Shown: positions 24,001 through 32,063, counted from the first letter of the stretch. The stretch is 64,000 bases of DNA from JACRCT01 sp049841135 (GCA_049841135.1 JASGHK010000003.1:1-64000); one strand, 5' to 3'. Notes: a model not told the origin generated them from the letters alone. A program made the numbers and translations.

Positions 24001-24934
24001 GGGCAAGAAGCTCGAGGAGGCCCTGGCGCTCTGGCAGCAGGAAGCCGACGCGGCCATCCGCCGCCGCGAGCACCGGGCGGCGGCGCTGCTGTTGTGGGAC
24101 TCGGGGGTGGCGCTGGAGAAGCACGGCCGGCAGGCGAGCCAGCTCGCTCCGGCGGCGGTCGCCACGCGCCTCGTCGTGGACCTCGCGCGCGGCGCGGCGC
24201 TCGCGCTCGCGACCGGCGACGTCGCGCTGGCGACGGCCATCGCGGCTCCGCTGGAGCAGGGCCGGCACGTCGACGGCGTCGGCCCGGCGGCCGCCTTCGA
24301 GATGCTGCTGGTGCTCTCGCGCCTGAAGCTGCGGCGCGGGGACCTGGCGGGCTCGTCGAAGCTGCTCGCGTGGCTGCCGCAGGCGCACCCCGCCAACGCC
24401 AAGCACCCCATGGTCCTGGCCGAGCGCGCCGACCTGCACATGGCCGCCGGGAGCCCGGCACTGGCGGTGGACCTCCTGCGTGAGGCCGTCGACGGCGTGC
24501 GCGACATCGCGGAGATCGCCTTCTGGCACGGGGAGATCGATCTGGAGGCGCGGCTGCTGGCGCGCCTGGGCGACGTCTTGTTCACGCAAGGGGAGATCGA
24601 GCCCGCGCGAAGCGCCTATGGCGGAGCGCTGGTGGCGTTCCAGGCGTCGCACCACCGGTCCGCCGAGGCGCGCGTGCTGGCGAGCCTGGGGGCGCTGACG
24701 GCGCAGGCCGGCGCGCTCGACGACTCCATCCACCTCTTCGAGGGCGCGCACGGGTTGGCGCAGGCGTGCGGCGATCTGCTCCTGCAGGCGCAGGCCGAGC
24801 TGCGGATCGGCCAGGTGCTCTGGCACCTCGACGACCCGGAGAATGCCAGGGCCTGGACCAGGGCCGCGCAGGATCTCGCCGCGCAGCTCGGCTGGGACGA
24901 GGGCGTGCAGTTCGCGAAGGCGATGGGGCGGTAG
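21047..24934 (+). CDS. Ser/Thr protein kinase fused to AAA-type ATPase and TPR region
   Basis: This 1,295-residue signalling protein has a eukaryote-like kinase at about 50-320: G-loop SGGMGEVYVA, Lys in RVALKVI, catalytic HRDLKPANVL, DFG, and the APE-like site in SPEAALG. A Pro-rich linker follows. Residues about 415-610 resemble a nucleotide cyclase fold without its metal-binding Asp residues (AVRAALAAREAVQ near the end). Then come an ATPase with Walker A GGPGTGKTWLL (about 638) and Walker B LFVFDDLD (about 752). About 300 residues of helical TPR-like repeats close it. This layout is typical of myxobacterial kinases. GTG 21047 is the first good start. TTG 21056 is possible. Confidence 0.88.
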   Translation: MGHLDDLLQRAGPASPAAQDPDLSETVAPAAGAELPSPGSLAPGAVVDGRFRIEHHLASGGMGEVYVAAHVFMKRRVALKVISPSFAADPEMGARFQREAELVGRLESPYVVRVFDFGRCGASFYLAMELIDGVSLDVLLAEAGALPPGRAVPLLLQVAEAVAEAHGHAIVHRDLKPANVLVARRPDGSELAKVLDFGIARVLGTTGSPSLTSPGLIMGSPSYMSPEAALGQPDVDGRADQYSFGAMAFELLTGRPPFASGNLQELLAMHISRPAPSPTEVRPELCAFPGLLEVIQTCLAKERERRFPDMRVLCAALAAALGEAPRPRTAAPPPPPRPIERQRSDLPAGESARRAPAGKSGLAAGPGWAPVTIGSVAAPPLKLKPTVSPPPGPNGSTAASAPTPRATANQRVAALSSYLEGLVPHLSRGEVSSLLSDRLKGFGKRRGVVLAVAFSQNQLSRENLAALKKGQAVLVQVAAAYGLGLDWLDSSRAVLLLDGEVPANLGQRAVRAALAAREAVQAELGATRGLKLAVTSGAWAMPTDAGPCSGQAVDAAHALAAALPEDAVAVQDTLGRDLGPGLSLLASPAPGSALVDRAVSTFLCALAAPVGRDAELQELLSLPPREGAPQRRTALLLGGPGTGKTWLLDELVARARAAGQRVAHARDLRSQDVPEPLAGVAELMAGLCGLPERAPSEQLVEVLATLGLPPPLAAAARAIASLGEPTAAPPTPGEAAFVLLSVAQAASGDAGALFVFDDLDYAQRSTHELVTLLCERLPQRFALVASAQSAATPALAALPRLPLEPLGRAATGDLVKALTGAAPLPALLEYVFRQSAGVPEMAVDCVQVLAQRGYLTPSASQGCSFATPLRPLDTAARTAARAEVLDPTARRCLEALCLCPAGRAFAPGEVETVLGVGAAPEAWSGLSRSALVRERAGEFRVPSRRHRAAVLARLGEAAREPHRRWADVLQSRPGEARARARHLAEGKKLEEALALWQQEADAAIRRREHRAAALLLWDSGVALEKHGRQASQLAPAAVATRLVVDLARGAALALATGDVALATAIAAPLEQGRHVDGVGPAAAFEMLLVLSRLKLRRGDLAGSSKLLAWLPQAHPANAKHPMVLAERADLHMAAGSPALAVDLLREAVDGVRDIAEIAFWHGEIDLEARLLARLGDVLFTQGEIEPARSAYGGALVAFQASHHRSAEARVLASLGALTAQAGALDDSIHLFEGAHGLAQACGDLLLQAQAELRIGQVLWHLDDPENARAWTRAAQDLAAQLGWDEGVQFAKAMGR

Positions 24935-25066
24935 GCCTTGGGGCTTGTAGCGCCCGGCTTCCACGCGCTTCCACGCCGGGGACACCTTCACGACAGCGAG
25001 CGTCCGAGGCGCACTGCGACCAGAGCAACTCTGCGACGCTGGCCGGCATCCTCGGCGAGCCGAAAG

Positions 25067-25240
25067 TCATGTCACAAAGTAGCTGCCTATCTTTGGCAAC
25101 CCGCTCAAGGCCCTCGCGGCCCGGGCACCCTTCCCGTCGCACTTGAACGCGACCACGGTCGTCGTGGCCCAGTACGTGGAAGAGCGGTTGTAGGCGATGA
25201 CGAGCCACTCGCGCTCCCCATCCAGGAAACACTCGTTCAT
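25067..25240 (-). CDS. Short unknown reading frame, doubtful
   Basis: A small minus-strand frame starts at ATG (MNECFLDGEREWLVIAY) and ends at 25067. Its composition is more protein-like than its surroundings. The in-frame sequence upstream (PYARIVDDG) also looks coding, so this may be the tail of a longer damaged gene. No family is recognised. The rest of 24935-25558, apart from a short dispersed palindrome near 25540, shows nothing I can support. Confidence 0.3.
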   Translation of the reverse strand: MNECFLDGEREWLVIAYNRSSTYWATTTVVAFKCDGKGARAARALSGLPKIGSYFVT

Positions 25241-25528
25241 TCCGTCGTCGACGATGCGGGCATACGGAACTTCGCCGCGCGCGTCAGCACGAGGCGAAGA
25301 TGGGGGCGCCGCCTCCGGGTCGACATGAGGGACCGAAGGACCTCCGCATTCGGCGAGTGGGTCGGGAGCCTCGCGGACGCACGAACCGACTTGGTGACAT
25401 GACCGGCGAGTCCTCGGACGCCGTCTGGAGTGCGTTCGGGGCAGCGGCGCGGCGAAGTGCGCCCGCCGCGCAGATTCACTGGGACGAGGGCGCGCGGTTC
25501 GTGCAGCGCGGTGGCAGGGGGCATTCTG

Positions 25529-25550
25529 GCCCCTCGACAAGCTCGGGGTG
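25529..25550. repeat. REP-like palindrome, copy 1
   Basis: GCCCCTCGACAAGCTCGGGGTG is an imperfect palindrome (CCCC..GGGG around CGACAAGCTCG). A near-identical copy lies at 42694-42714. It sits directly beyond the stop of the DUF2378-like gene and could form an RNA hairpin at the transcript end. Sequences of this kind are scattered in many high-GC genomes. Confidence 0.5.
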
Positions 25551-25558
25551 TCGGGGGC

Positions 25559-26170
25559 TCACGTCCAGCGGCAGCCGAACACCGCCTCGGTCTCCCCGAA
25601 GCTGGTCAACGTCACTCGGCCCTCCTTCGGCGCGGAGTGGTGCAGCGCGGCCTCGAAGGCGCGGCCGATCAGCTCCGCGAGCAGCCGGGTGTACAGACGT
25701 GCCGGGTAGGTCACCCGGAGCTCCACGGAGCCTTCGGTGTGCCCACTGACGACCATCGCGGTCCCGCCGCGGTGCACCAGCGGGAAGCGGAAGGCCGCCA
25801 CCTCGGCCAGCATCTTGGGCGAGGTCACCGACATCAGGGCCCGGTAGACGAGGCCGCCGAGCAGCGCGCGGTTCTGCTGGTACTTGCGGTCGAGGAACGC
25901 GGCGTCGCTCAGGCCATGGAAGTCGGCCGCCGCCAGGTTGAGCAGCCCGAGCTTGGCCTCCGAGATCCAGCTGCTGTTCGACGGAGGCGTGGCCACCATC
26001 GCCAGGATCTCGCCGGGCAGGCCGTCCTTCGCCGCGGCCAGGGGCAGGTCTGAGAGGAGCGAGCGCACCAGCGATCCGCGGGCCTCGCACATGGGATAGG
26101 AGGCCAGCCCCTGGGGGAGCGTGGCGAGGTACTGGGCAGCGCGTGGGAAGCGACGGTCGTCGACGGTCAT
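25559..26170 (-). CDS. DUF2378-like myxobacterial protein (TIGR02265 type)
   Basis: The protein has about 203 residues, the usual size of this lineage-specific family of unknown function. Features that fit are the LPGEILAMV region, the mid-protein KMLAEVAAFRFPLVHRGGTA, and the C-terminal beta part ending in EAVFGCRW, where family members often end with F-x-C-x-W. The ATG at 26170 (MTVDDRRFPRAAQYLATLP) is preferred over the one nine bases upstream. No signal peptide or membrane span is present. The assignment rests on length, layout and lineage and is moderate. Confidence 0.5.
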   Translation of the reverse strand: MTVDDRRFPRAAQYLATLPQGLASYPMCEARGSLVRSLLSDLPLAAAKDGLPGEILAMVATPPSNSSWISEAKLGLLNLAAADFHGLSDAAFLDRKYQQNRALLGGLVYRALMSVTSPKMLAEVAAFRFPLVHRGGTAMVVSGHTEGSVELRVTYPARLYTRLLAELIGRAFEAALHHSAPKEGRVTLTSFGETEAVFGCRWT

Positions 26171-26281
26171 GGCTTGCACACCATAGCTGCGCGGTCGATG
26201 CCTCTCCAGCGCCTGCGTCTCACGGGTGCGCGATCTCGACCACGCTGAGCAGCGCCCATGTTGATGAACGCTGACATACCT

Positions 26282-26614
26282 TTAGCAAGTCCGGAGTGCG
26301 GCCTCCGGCAGCAGGGAAAGCGGTAGCTCTCCGAACCCGATGCCGTCCACCGACGCGAAGAGGTCCCCGGCTGATGCCGCTCGGCTGCAGCGTCACCGGT
26401 ACGCCCTTGGCCGGCAGGTGCAGCCGGTCCGCCGCCATGCGGTCGAGCAGGAGCTGCCCGTCATAGCCCGTATCGACCAGGACCGAGCGTTGAGCCCCAC
26501 CTGGACGATCGGGAACGGCGCCAGCGTCGGGTGATAGCGCATCGGCACGCTCGCCGCGCTCGGCGGCGCCGCCGCAAGACTCAACGCTGAGAGGAGCGAA
26601 GCGAACGCAGGCAT
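26282..26614 (-). CDS. Small secreted retropepsin-like aspartyl protease, two frameshifts
   Basis: ATG 26614 starts a signal peptide (FASLLSALSLAAAPPSAAS). The mature part begins PIVQVGLN and, after a one-base shift near 26,490, continues VLVDTGYDGQLLLDRMAADR. DTG is the single-lobe aspartyl protease motif. After another shift near 26,380 the frame reads VDGIGFGELPLSLLPEAALR to a stop at 26282. At about 110 residues it would be a one-lobe enzyme that dimerises. Because of the frameshifts it may also be a dead gene. It is the only protease of this kind in the window. Confidence 0.55.
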
Positions 26615-26625
26615 CGAGGAGGCCA

Positions 26626-26699
26626 GTCGCGCGAAGCCCGCCAGCTGGCGAGCCAGCGACCCAGCCCGCGGAGGCGGGCTTCGCCTGTTCAGGCGCGAC
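26626..26699. terminator. Large stem-loop at the end of the glycyl radical operon
   Basis: GCGAAGCCCGCC (26631-26642) is perfectly complementary to GGCGGGCTTCGC (26673-26684), and GTCGCGC/GCGCGAC outer arms lie at both ends. It sits 30 bases beyond the last stop of the minus-strand operon (26729) and just before the next minus-strand gene (start 26614). No U tract follows, so it may be a transcript-end stabiliser rather than a classic terminator. Confidence 0.5.
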
Positions 26700-26728
26700 T
26701 TCCGTCGCCGGCTCGTGCCTCCTACCGC

Positions 26729-27595
26729 CTACCCGCCCCCGCGCGCGACCGGCGTCCCGAAGTCGCGGACCTCCTGCAGCGGCACCGGCGGATAGATCTG
26801 CCCGTGTCCGGGCGGCATGGAGTTGTAGACCCAGTCCACCTCCACCTGCCCCGAAGGCAGCACCAGGCCGCGGACCCCGCTGAACCTTCCGCGCACCAGC
26901 ACGCTCTGCATCTGCATCGTGACCGCCAGGATGGCGACGCTCGCTCCGCTGGGCACCGCCTTCAGCTCGTCACCGAAGGCCGCCGCCGCGCTCAGCACGA
27001 TCCTCGCCGTCCCCGCCGACTGGGCCTGCAGGACCGGAACGACGACCGGCGTGCCGTCCGCGCGCACATATCCCAGGAACTTGATCGAGGAGGGCGCGTC
27101 GAGGAGTTCCCGGCTGAACGGGCCCAGCGCCGGCGCCGGCTTCCTCGGGCGGCGGAGGGCGCGCAGCGCGCGGGTCAGCGCGTAGTCCACCGCGATGCGC
27201 GCGACCGGCACCGGCCGCGGTCCCTCCAACTCCAGGAGGTCCGCGTAGTGCACGGTGTTGATGCCGAAGTAGGAGTTGTAGCGAAACATCGCTTGCAGGT
27301 TGTACGCCTCGTACTCCGGACCTTCGCGACGCAACCCGGTCCAGCGCGCCGCTCCGCGCCAAAGCCGGCGATCGAGGCTCATCACGGCGAAGCCGAACTC
27401 CGGCCGCTCCTGCAGGTACTGCTTGCTGCGGCCCACGCAGAACTGCCCGAGGGTGATCTTCGAGTCCCCCAACACCTGCAGCGAGGTGATCAGCGTCAGG
27501 TGCGGGAGGCCCACGGGATCCTTCGTGGCAATCACCGCCACCTTGGCCTGCGCCGCGAAGGCGGACTGATCCGCTGCCGTGAATCGAGCGTTCAT
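26729..27595 (-). CDS. Pyridoxamine-oxidase-like FMN-binding split-barrel protein
   Basis: The protein has 288 residues. Its N-terminal half fits the FMN-binding split beta-barrel: AKVAVIATKDPVGLPHLTLI, then SLQVLGDSKITLGQF and FGFAVMSLDRRLW. A second barrel-like half has VRADGTPVVVPVLQAQ and ends in WVYNSMPPGHGQIYPP. Such proteins bind FMN, F420 or haem and act as reductases or oxidases. Its ATG overlaps the stop of the activase gene by four bases (ATGA), so translation is coupled. It is the last gene of the glycyl radical operon and may act on the substrate or product of that enzyme. The real cofactor is unknown. Confidence 0.72.
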   Translation of the reverse strand: MNARFTAADQSAFAAQAKVAVIATKDPVGLPHLTLITSLQVLGDSKITLGQFCVGRSKQYLQERPEFGFAVMSLDRRLWRGAARWTGLRREGPEYEAYNLQAMFRYNSYFGINTVHYADLLELEGPRPVPVARIAVDYALTRALRALRRPRKPAPALGPFSRELLDAPSSIKFLGYVRADGTPVVVPVLQAQSAGTARIVLSAAAAFGDELKAVPSGASVAILAVTMQMQSVLVRGRFSGVRGLVLPSGQVEVDWVYNSMPPGHGQIYPPVPLQEVRDFGTPVARGGG

Positions 27596-28608
27596 GGTGT
27601 CTCCTTCGGTCCCTGCGTTGCTCCAGACCAGCGCACGATCGTCGTCCCGGACGCGCCGGCCGCCGACTCGCCGACCTCGCGCCGCGCGACCTCGGCCAGA
27701 TGCTCCATCTGCTTCGCCGTCATCAGCGGGGTCGTGGCGTGCTGCCAGGCCATCCCCAGCCGCGTGTACTTGTCGCGGCAGAGGTTGTTGAACGCGCACA
27801 GATCCCAGCGCTGCACGACGTCCTTGAGGTGAGCGGCGATGAACCGCGCGATGCCGCCGAGGTTCTCCTCGGTGGCGGTGGCCTCGGGGATGACCGGCGT
27901 GCGCACCCACAGCGCCGGCGAGCCCCGGTGCGCCCGGATCCAGGCCGCGACCGCGACGGCGTTGGCGAGGATCCGCTCGTTCGACTGGCCGGTGAAGCGC
28001 CGGTGCCGCTCCGGGTCGATCTCCTTGAGATCGTAGAGGACGAGGTCGGCCCGAGGCAGGAGCCGCTCCAGCACCTGCGTGGTCGTGTGGCCGCAGGTGT
28101 CGAGCGCGGTGTGCAACCCGCGCTCGCGCAGAGAGGCCATCAGGCTCTCGGTGAAGTCGGGCTGGAGCGTCGCGTCGCCGCCGGAGACGGTCACGCCGCC
28201 GCCCGAGGACGCGAAGTACGCCCGGTCCTTGGCGAGCTCGTGGACCAGCTCGGGCACCGACCACTGCTTGCCCAACAGCTCCATCGCGGTCGACGGACAG
28301 GCCTCGACACAAGCGCCGCAGCCGTCGCACTCGGGCCGGGCGATCTCGATCGCCTTCGAAGCGGAGACCGAGAGGCAGCGCCGGGGGCAGGCTGCGACGC
28401 AGCGGTGGCAGCCGATGCAGCGCGAGCCGATCCACTGCACCTCCGGCTGGACGCGCAGGCTCTCGGGGTTGTGGCACCAGGTGCAGCGCAGGCTGCAGCC
28501 CTTGAGGAAGACCGTGGTGCGGATGCCCGGCCCGTCCTCGGTGGAGAGGCGCTGGAGCTCGAGCACCGTGCCCCGAACCGCCCCTGCCTCTTTCGCGTTC
28601 GCGGCCAT
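27592..28608 (-). CDS. Glycyl radical enzyme activating protein (radical SAM)
   Basis: This 338-residue enzyme uses S-adenosylmethionine and a 4Fe-4S cluster to place the radical on its partner. The radical-SAM motif is C38-x3-C42-x2-C45 within KGCSLRCTWCHNPE. Two extra ferredoxin-type clusters follow (CIGCHRCVAACP near 64-75 and CDGCGACVEACP near 94-105). This is the form paired with glycerol-dehydratase and arylacetate-decarboxylase type enzymes, not with classical PflA. GGGVTVSGGDATLQ and the later barrel strands are intact. It starts two bases after the glycyl radical enzyme gene and overlaps the FMN gene by four bases. Confidence 0.93.
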   Translation of the reverse strand: MAANAKEAGAVRGTVLELQRLSTEDGPGIRTTVFLKGCSLRCTWCHNPESLRVQPEVQWIGSRCIGCHRCVAACPRRCLSVSASKAIEIARPECDGCGACVEACPSTAMELLGKQWSVPELVHELAKDRAYFASSGGGVTVSGGDATLQPDFTESLMASLRERGLHTALDTCGHTTTQVLERLLPRADLVLYDLKEIDPERHRRFTGQSNERILANAVAVAAWIRAHRGSPALWVRTPVIPEATATEENLGGIARFIAAHLKDVVQRWDLCAFNNLCRDKYTRLGMAWQHATTPLMTAKQMEHLAEVARREVGESAAGASGTTIVRWSGATQGPKETP

Positions 28609-28610
28609 CT

Positions 28611-31157
28611 CTAGAGCCGCTCGTGGCTCAGCCGCGCGATGACCTCGTCCTGCAGCTCGCGGCCGATGGCGGTGAAGTACGCGTTGTAGCCGGTGACCCG
28701 CACCAGCAGGTGCCGGTACTCCTGCGGCCGGGCCTGCGCGTCCTTGAGCATGGCCGGGTCGAGCATGTTGATCTGCAGGGCCGTCCCGCCGTTCTCGGCG
28801 TAGCCGCGCAGGAAGGCCTTGAACTTGGCGCAGTGCTCCGGGTCGCGCAGCATCGCCGGGTTGAAGGTCATGGTGTGGCTGGCGCCGTTGGGCAGCAGGT
28901 TCACGTAGCCCTGCCAGTCGCCGCCGGCGCCGCTGCCATCCCGGCCGCCGAGCACCTTGCCCACCGAGTTGGCGTTGGACGTCGGTCCGTTCAGGTCCGC
29001 GCCGTTGCTGGGGCAGATGGCGTTGGAGAGGAAGCGTCCCTGGCACCGCCCGTCGGCGCTGGCGGCCAGCAGGTGCGCGTCGCCGGCCCAGTAGTTCCAG
29101 CTGAGCATGCCCGGGCGGTAGCGCCGCCCGGTGGCGCGGGTGCGCTGCTTCCAGGCGAGCTCGGTCCACAGCTCCATCACCCGCCGCCCCAGCGCGTCGG
29201 CCCGGTCGTCGTCGCGGCCGTACTTGGGCGCCTTGTTGCGCGCCATGGCCTGCAGGACCTCGTGGCCGCTCCAGTTGTCCTTCAGCGCCCGGATGAGCTC
29301 CGCCATGGAGCAGGCGCGCTGCTCGAAGACGAGGTACTGGACGGCCAGCAGCGAGTCGACGGTGGTGGCGAAGGTCACCGCCTCCAGGGTGGTGAGGCTG
29401 ATGCGCGCCCCGCCCTGCGTGATGTCCAGCCCCTTCTCGGCGCAGCCCTCGACCAGGCAGGAGAGGTAGGGCGTGCGGAAGTAGTCGGCGCGCACGGCCT
29501 CGGAGGCCTCGTGCACCGCCACGCAGCGCTCGACGAGGTAGCGGGTCTGCTGGGCGTACGCGTCCCACAGCTGGTCGAAGTTGCGGAAGGAGGTCGGGTC
29601 CCCGGTGACCGGGCCGTCCTGGGTGACGGACAGTGGCGCGCCGGTGAGCGCGTCGCGGGCGGGGACGAGGTCCTTGCCGTTGCCCAGCGCCAGCTCCACC
29701 GCCTTGAGCAGGTTGAGGTTGTTGTCCACGGTGCCGGAGCGGTCGTTGCCGACCATGGTGTTCTCGAGGCAGCCCACCGGCGCGTAGTCCCAGACCGTCT
29801 TCTCGTTGATCACGTCCTGGAGGCCGGCGAGCCGCGCCTCGCGCAGCAGCCCGGCCATGGAGCGCTCGTCGAAGTTGAGCAGGAAGGGCGCGCCCTGGCT
29901 GGAGGCGATCATCTCCACCACGGTGTCGAGCAGCTTCTCCGGCGAGCGCCGGTGGAGGCGGACGTTGGGCTTGGGCTCGAGGATGGGCGAGGCCTCGTCG
30001 AGCACCTCCAGCAGCAGGAAGGTCAGCTCGTTGCTCGCGTCCTCGCCGTCGGGCCCGAGGCCGCCCAGGGTCAAGAGCTGCCCGAAGCCGGCGGTGATCC
30101 CCTGGTTGCCGTTGCGCAGGTGCGCGTCGTAGGCGGTGTTGCAGTGGACCCAGAAGCAGTGCAGCAGCTCCTTGGCCAGCGCGCGGTCCATGCCCTGGGC
30201 CACCGAGGCCCGGTAGTACGGCAAGAGGTACTGGTCGATGCGGCCGAACGAGACGCCCGGGCCCGGGTAGTTCTCGTCGCTCATGATGAGCATGTGGTTG
30301 AGCCACAGCGCCTGCAGCGCCTCCCAGAAGGTGCGCGGGGGCTCCCACGGGACGCGGTCCAGGTTCTGGGCCATCGCCTCGAGCTCGCTGCGACGCGGGG
30401 CGCCCGCGGGCTCGGCCTGGGCCAGCGCCCGGCACTTGGCGGCGTAGCGGGCGGCCAGGTCGCGGGGCATGGTCGCCGCGGTGAGCATCGCCCGAAGCTG
30501 CGCGCCCTGGGGGCCCTCGCGCTGTGCAGGCGGCAGCTCCTGGAGCCTGCGGGTCAGATCCTCGTGGACGCCCTTCCATCCCAGGCGCAGCGCGCGCTCG
30601 TGGCCGGGCACGAGGTGGCCGCTGGTGGCGCCGGCGTTGCCGTAGCCGTGGTCGTGGAAGCGCATCACCTGCTCGCGTGCGCCGCCCTTGCCCGAGGTGC
30701 GGCGGTTCCAGTCCTTCTGCTCGCGCTCGGTCAGGCACAGCGAGGTCTGCACGTTGAAGCGCGCGCCGGCGATCAGCTCCCCGGGGAGGAGCTCCTGCGG
30801 CAGGTGGCAGACCATGACCTCGCGCACGAACCAGGCGCGCCGCTCGGCGATGCTCCAGGACCAGAACCCCTCGGGCAGTGGCACCGGGCGCGCCGCCTGC
30901 CGGTAGGAGCCGAGCATGGTGTGCATCAGCGGGTAGACCTCGGGGACGATGTAGAAGGTCAGCTCGTTGAACTGCACGTCCCAGCGCGTCCCCGTGGTCC
31001 AGGCGGTGTTCTCGTTGCTCCAGGGGCGGCTGGCGCCGGAGAAGTAGTAGTCGCGCAGCCACTGGATGCGCGGGCTCAGCCCCTTGGGCTGGCGCAGCCC
31101 CGCGGCGGGGGCGCAGGCGGCAGCGACGGCGGTGGACGGCTCGATGGTCGGGTTCAT
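28611..31157 (-). CDS. Glycyl radical enzyme (PFL-like family), substrate unknown
   Basis: An 848-residue oxygen-sensitive radical enzyme. The glycyl radical loop near the C-terminus is LLVRVTGYNAYF, with Gly at about 823. The thiyl radical Cys is about residue 463 in DYAPVGCLENTMVGND, with Glu two residues later, as in the eliminase and arylacetate decarboxylase branches. Pyruvate formate-lyase itself has two adjacent Cys, which are absent here. GCLEN recalls hydroxyphenylacetate and indoleacetate decarboxylases, but this is from memory and not proof. No small subunit gene is beside it. A GntR regulator precedes it with a four-base overlap, and its activase follows two bases after the stop. 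Confidence 0.92.
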   Translation of the reverse strand: MNPTIEPSTAVAAACAPAAGLRQPKGLSPRIQWLRDYYFSGASRPWSNENTAWTTGTRWDVQFNELTFYIVPEVYPLMHTMLGSYRQAARPVPLPEGFWSWSIAERRAWFVREVMVCHLPQELLPGELIAGARFNVQTSLCLTEREQKDWNRRTSGKGGAREQVMRFHDHGYGNAGATSGHLVPGHERALRLGWKGVHEDLTRRLQELPPAQREGPQGAQLRAMLTAATMPRDLAARYAAKCRALAQAEPAGAPRRSELEAMAQNLDRVPWEPPRTFWEALQALWLNHMLIMSDENYPGPGVSFGRIDQYLLPYYRASVAQGMDRALAKELLHCFWVHCNTAYDAHLRNGNQGITAGFGQLLTLGGLGPDGEDASNELTFLLLEVLDEASPILEPKPNVRLHRRSPEKLLDTVVEMIASSQGAPFLLNFDERSMAGLLREARLAGLQDVINEKTVWDYAPVGCLENTMVGNDRSGTVDNNLNLLKAVELALGNGKDLVPARDALTGAPLSVTQDGPVTGDPTSFRNFDQLWDAYAQQTRYLVERCVAVHEASEAVRADYFRTPYLSCLVEGCAEKGLDITQGGARISLTTLEAVTFATTVDSLLAVQYLVFEQRACSMAELIRALKDNWSGHEVLQAMARNKAPKYGRDDDRADALGRRVMELWTELAWKQRTRATGRRYRPGMLSWNYWAGDAHLLAASADGRCQGRFLSNAICPSNGADLNGPTSNANSVGKVLGGRDGSGAGGDWQGYVNLLPNGASHTMTFNPAMLRDPEHCAKFKAFLRGYAENGGTALQINMLDPAMLKDAQARPQEYRHLLVRVTGYNAYFTAIGRELQDEVIARLSHERL

Positions 31158-31901
31158 GGCGTTCCCCCCTTTCGCTGCGCGCGGGCCAGGGTCCGCGCAC
31201 CGTGATCCAGCATGCGGCGCATCGCGTCCGCGGCGCGCGCCTCGTCCTTGGCGGCGATCGCCTCCACCACCTCGCGGTGGAAGGCCTGCACCGCGCGCAG
31301 GGCAGCCGGCGAGGCGTAGAAGCGGCCGGCGACGTTGATGAAGAGCGGCCGGAACGACTGGAAGAGCAGCGGGAGGACCGCGTTCCCGCTCGCCAGCGCC
31401 ACCAGGTGGTGGAAGTCGAAGTCGACGGACGCGAGCTCGGAGGGGTCGGCCGGCTGGTCGGGCCTGGCGGGCGCAGCTTCCCGGACCAGGTGCTCCTCGA
31501 GCCTCCTCGAGCGCCGCCGCCGTCCGGTGCCGGGCCGCGAGCCGGGCGGCCTCGACCTCCAGCAGCCGGCGCATCTCCAGGACGTCCTCGAGGAGCCGGG
31601 TGCCCACCGTCCCTTCGGCGTAGTTGAGCAGCGAGGTGAGCGTGGTCAGCGAGCCCGAGCGGCGGTAGTCGGCGACCACCGTGCCCACCCGCGGCTTCTG
31701 GGTGACCAGGCCCTTCTGGCCGAGGACCACGAGCCCCTCGTGCACCACCGGGCGGCTCACCTTCATCATCAGCGCCAGCTCCCGCTCGGAGGGCAGGCGC
31801 TGCCCGATGGTGAGCTTGCCCGAGAGGATCAGCTCCTCGAAGCGGGAGACGAAGACGTCGGTGAGGCTGTCGGCGCGCAGCGGTCGGAGGAGCTGTTCCA
31901 T
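31154..31901 (-). CDS. FadR/GntR-family transcription regulator
   Basis: The N-terminal winged helix reads FEELILSGKLTIGQRLPSER, then ELALMMKVSRPVVHEGLVVL and GTVVADYR. The C-terminal all-helical FCD ligand domain begins LLEDVLEMRRLLEVEAARLA and ends with FHREVVEAIAAKDEARAADA. One frameshift near 31,500, in a repeated CTCGAGC tract, splits the two domains and is probably an error. The stop overlaps the start of the glycyl radical enzyme by four bases, so it is the first gene of that operon. A FadR-type palindrome 24-38 bases upstream of its start suggests autoregulation by an acid-type ligand. Confidence 0.85.
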
Positions 31902-31924
31902 GGGTCCCTGGTGGCTGGTGGTCT

Positions 31925-31939
31925 TCTGGTCTGACCAGA
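31925..31939. promoter_or_regulatory. FadR-type operator palindrome
   Basis: TCTGGTCTGACCAGA is a perfect 7+7 palindrome around one central base. It fits the FadR/FCD-family operator core TGGTNNNACCA. It lies 24-38 bases upstream of the start of the regulator gene that opens the glycyl radical operon, so it probably overlaps the promoter or transcript start. Binding is inferred from the motif and position. Confidence 0.75.
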
Positions 31940-32063
31940 TGCCACGCCAGGGTAGCCGAGCTCGCAGCCTCGTGGCAATGCGGCCGCAGGGCGCGGGCGG
32001 GCCAGTGCCGGGGCGATGCGTTCTTTTCATGCGACGGGCACGGGCCTTCGCTAGCCTCCCGGG

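Noticed and set aside
20798..24991. A 1,397-residue open frame on the minus strand
   Set aside because: It is the antisense shadow of the kinase gene in very GC-rich DNA. It is Arg/Gly-rich and has no domain.
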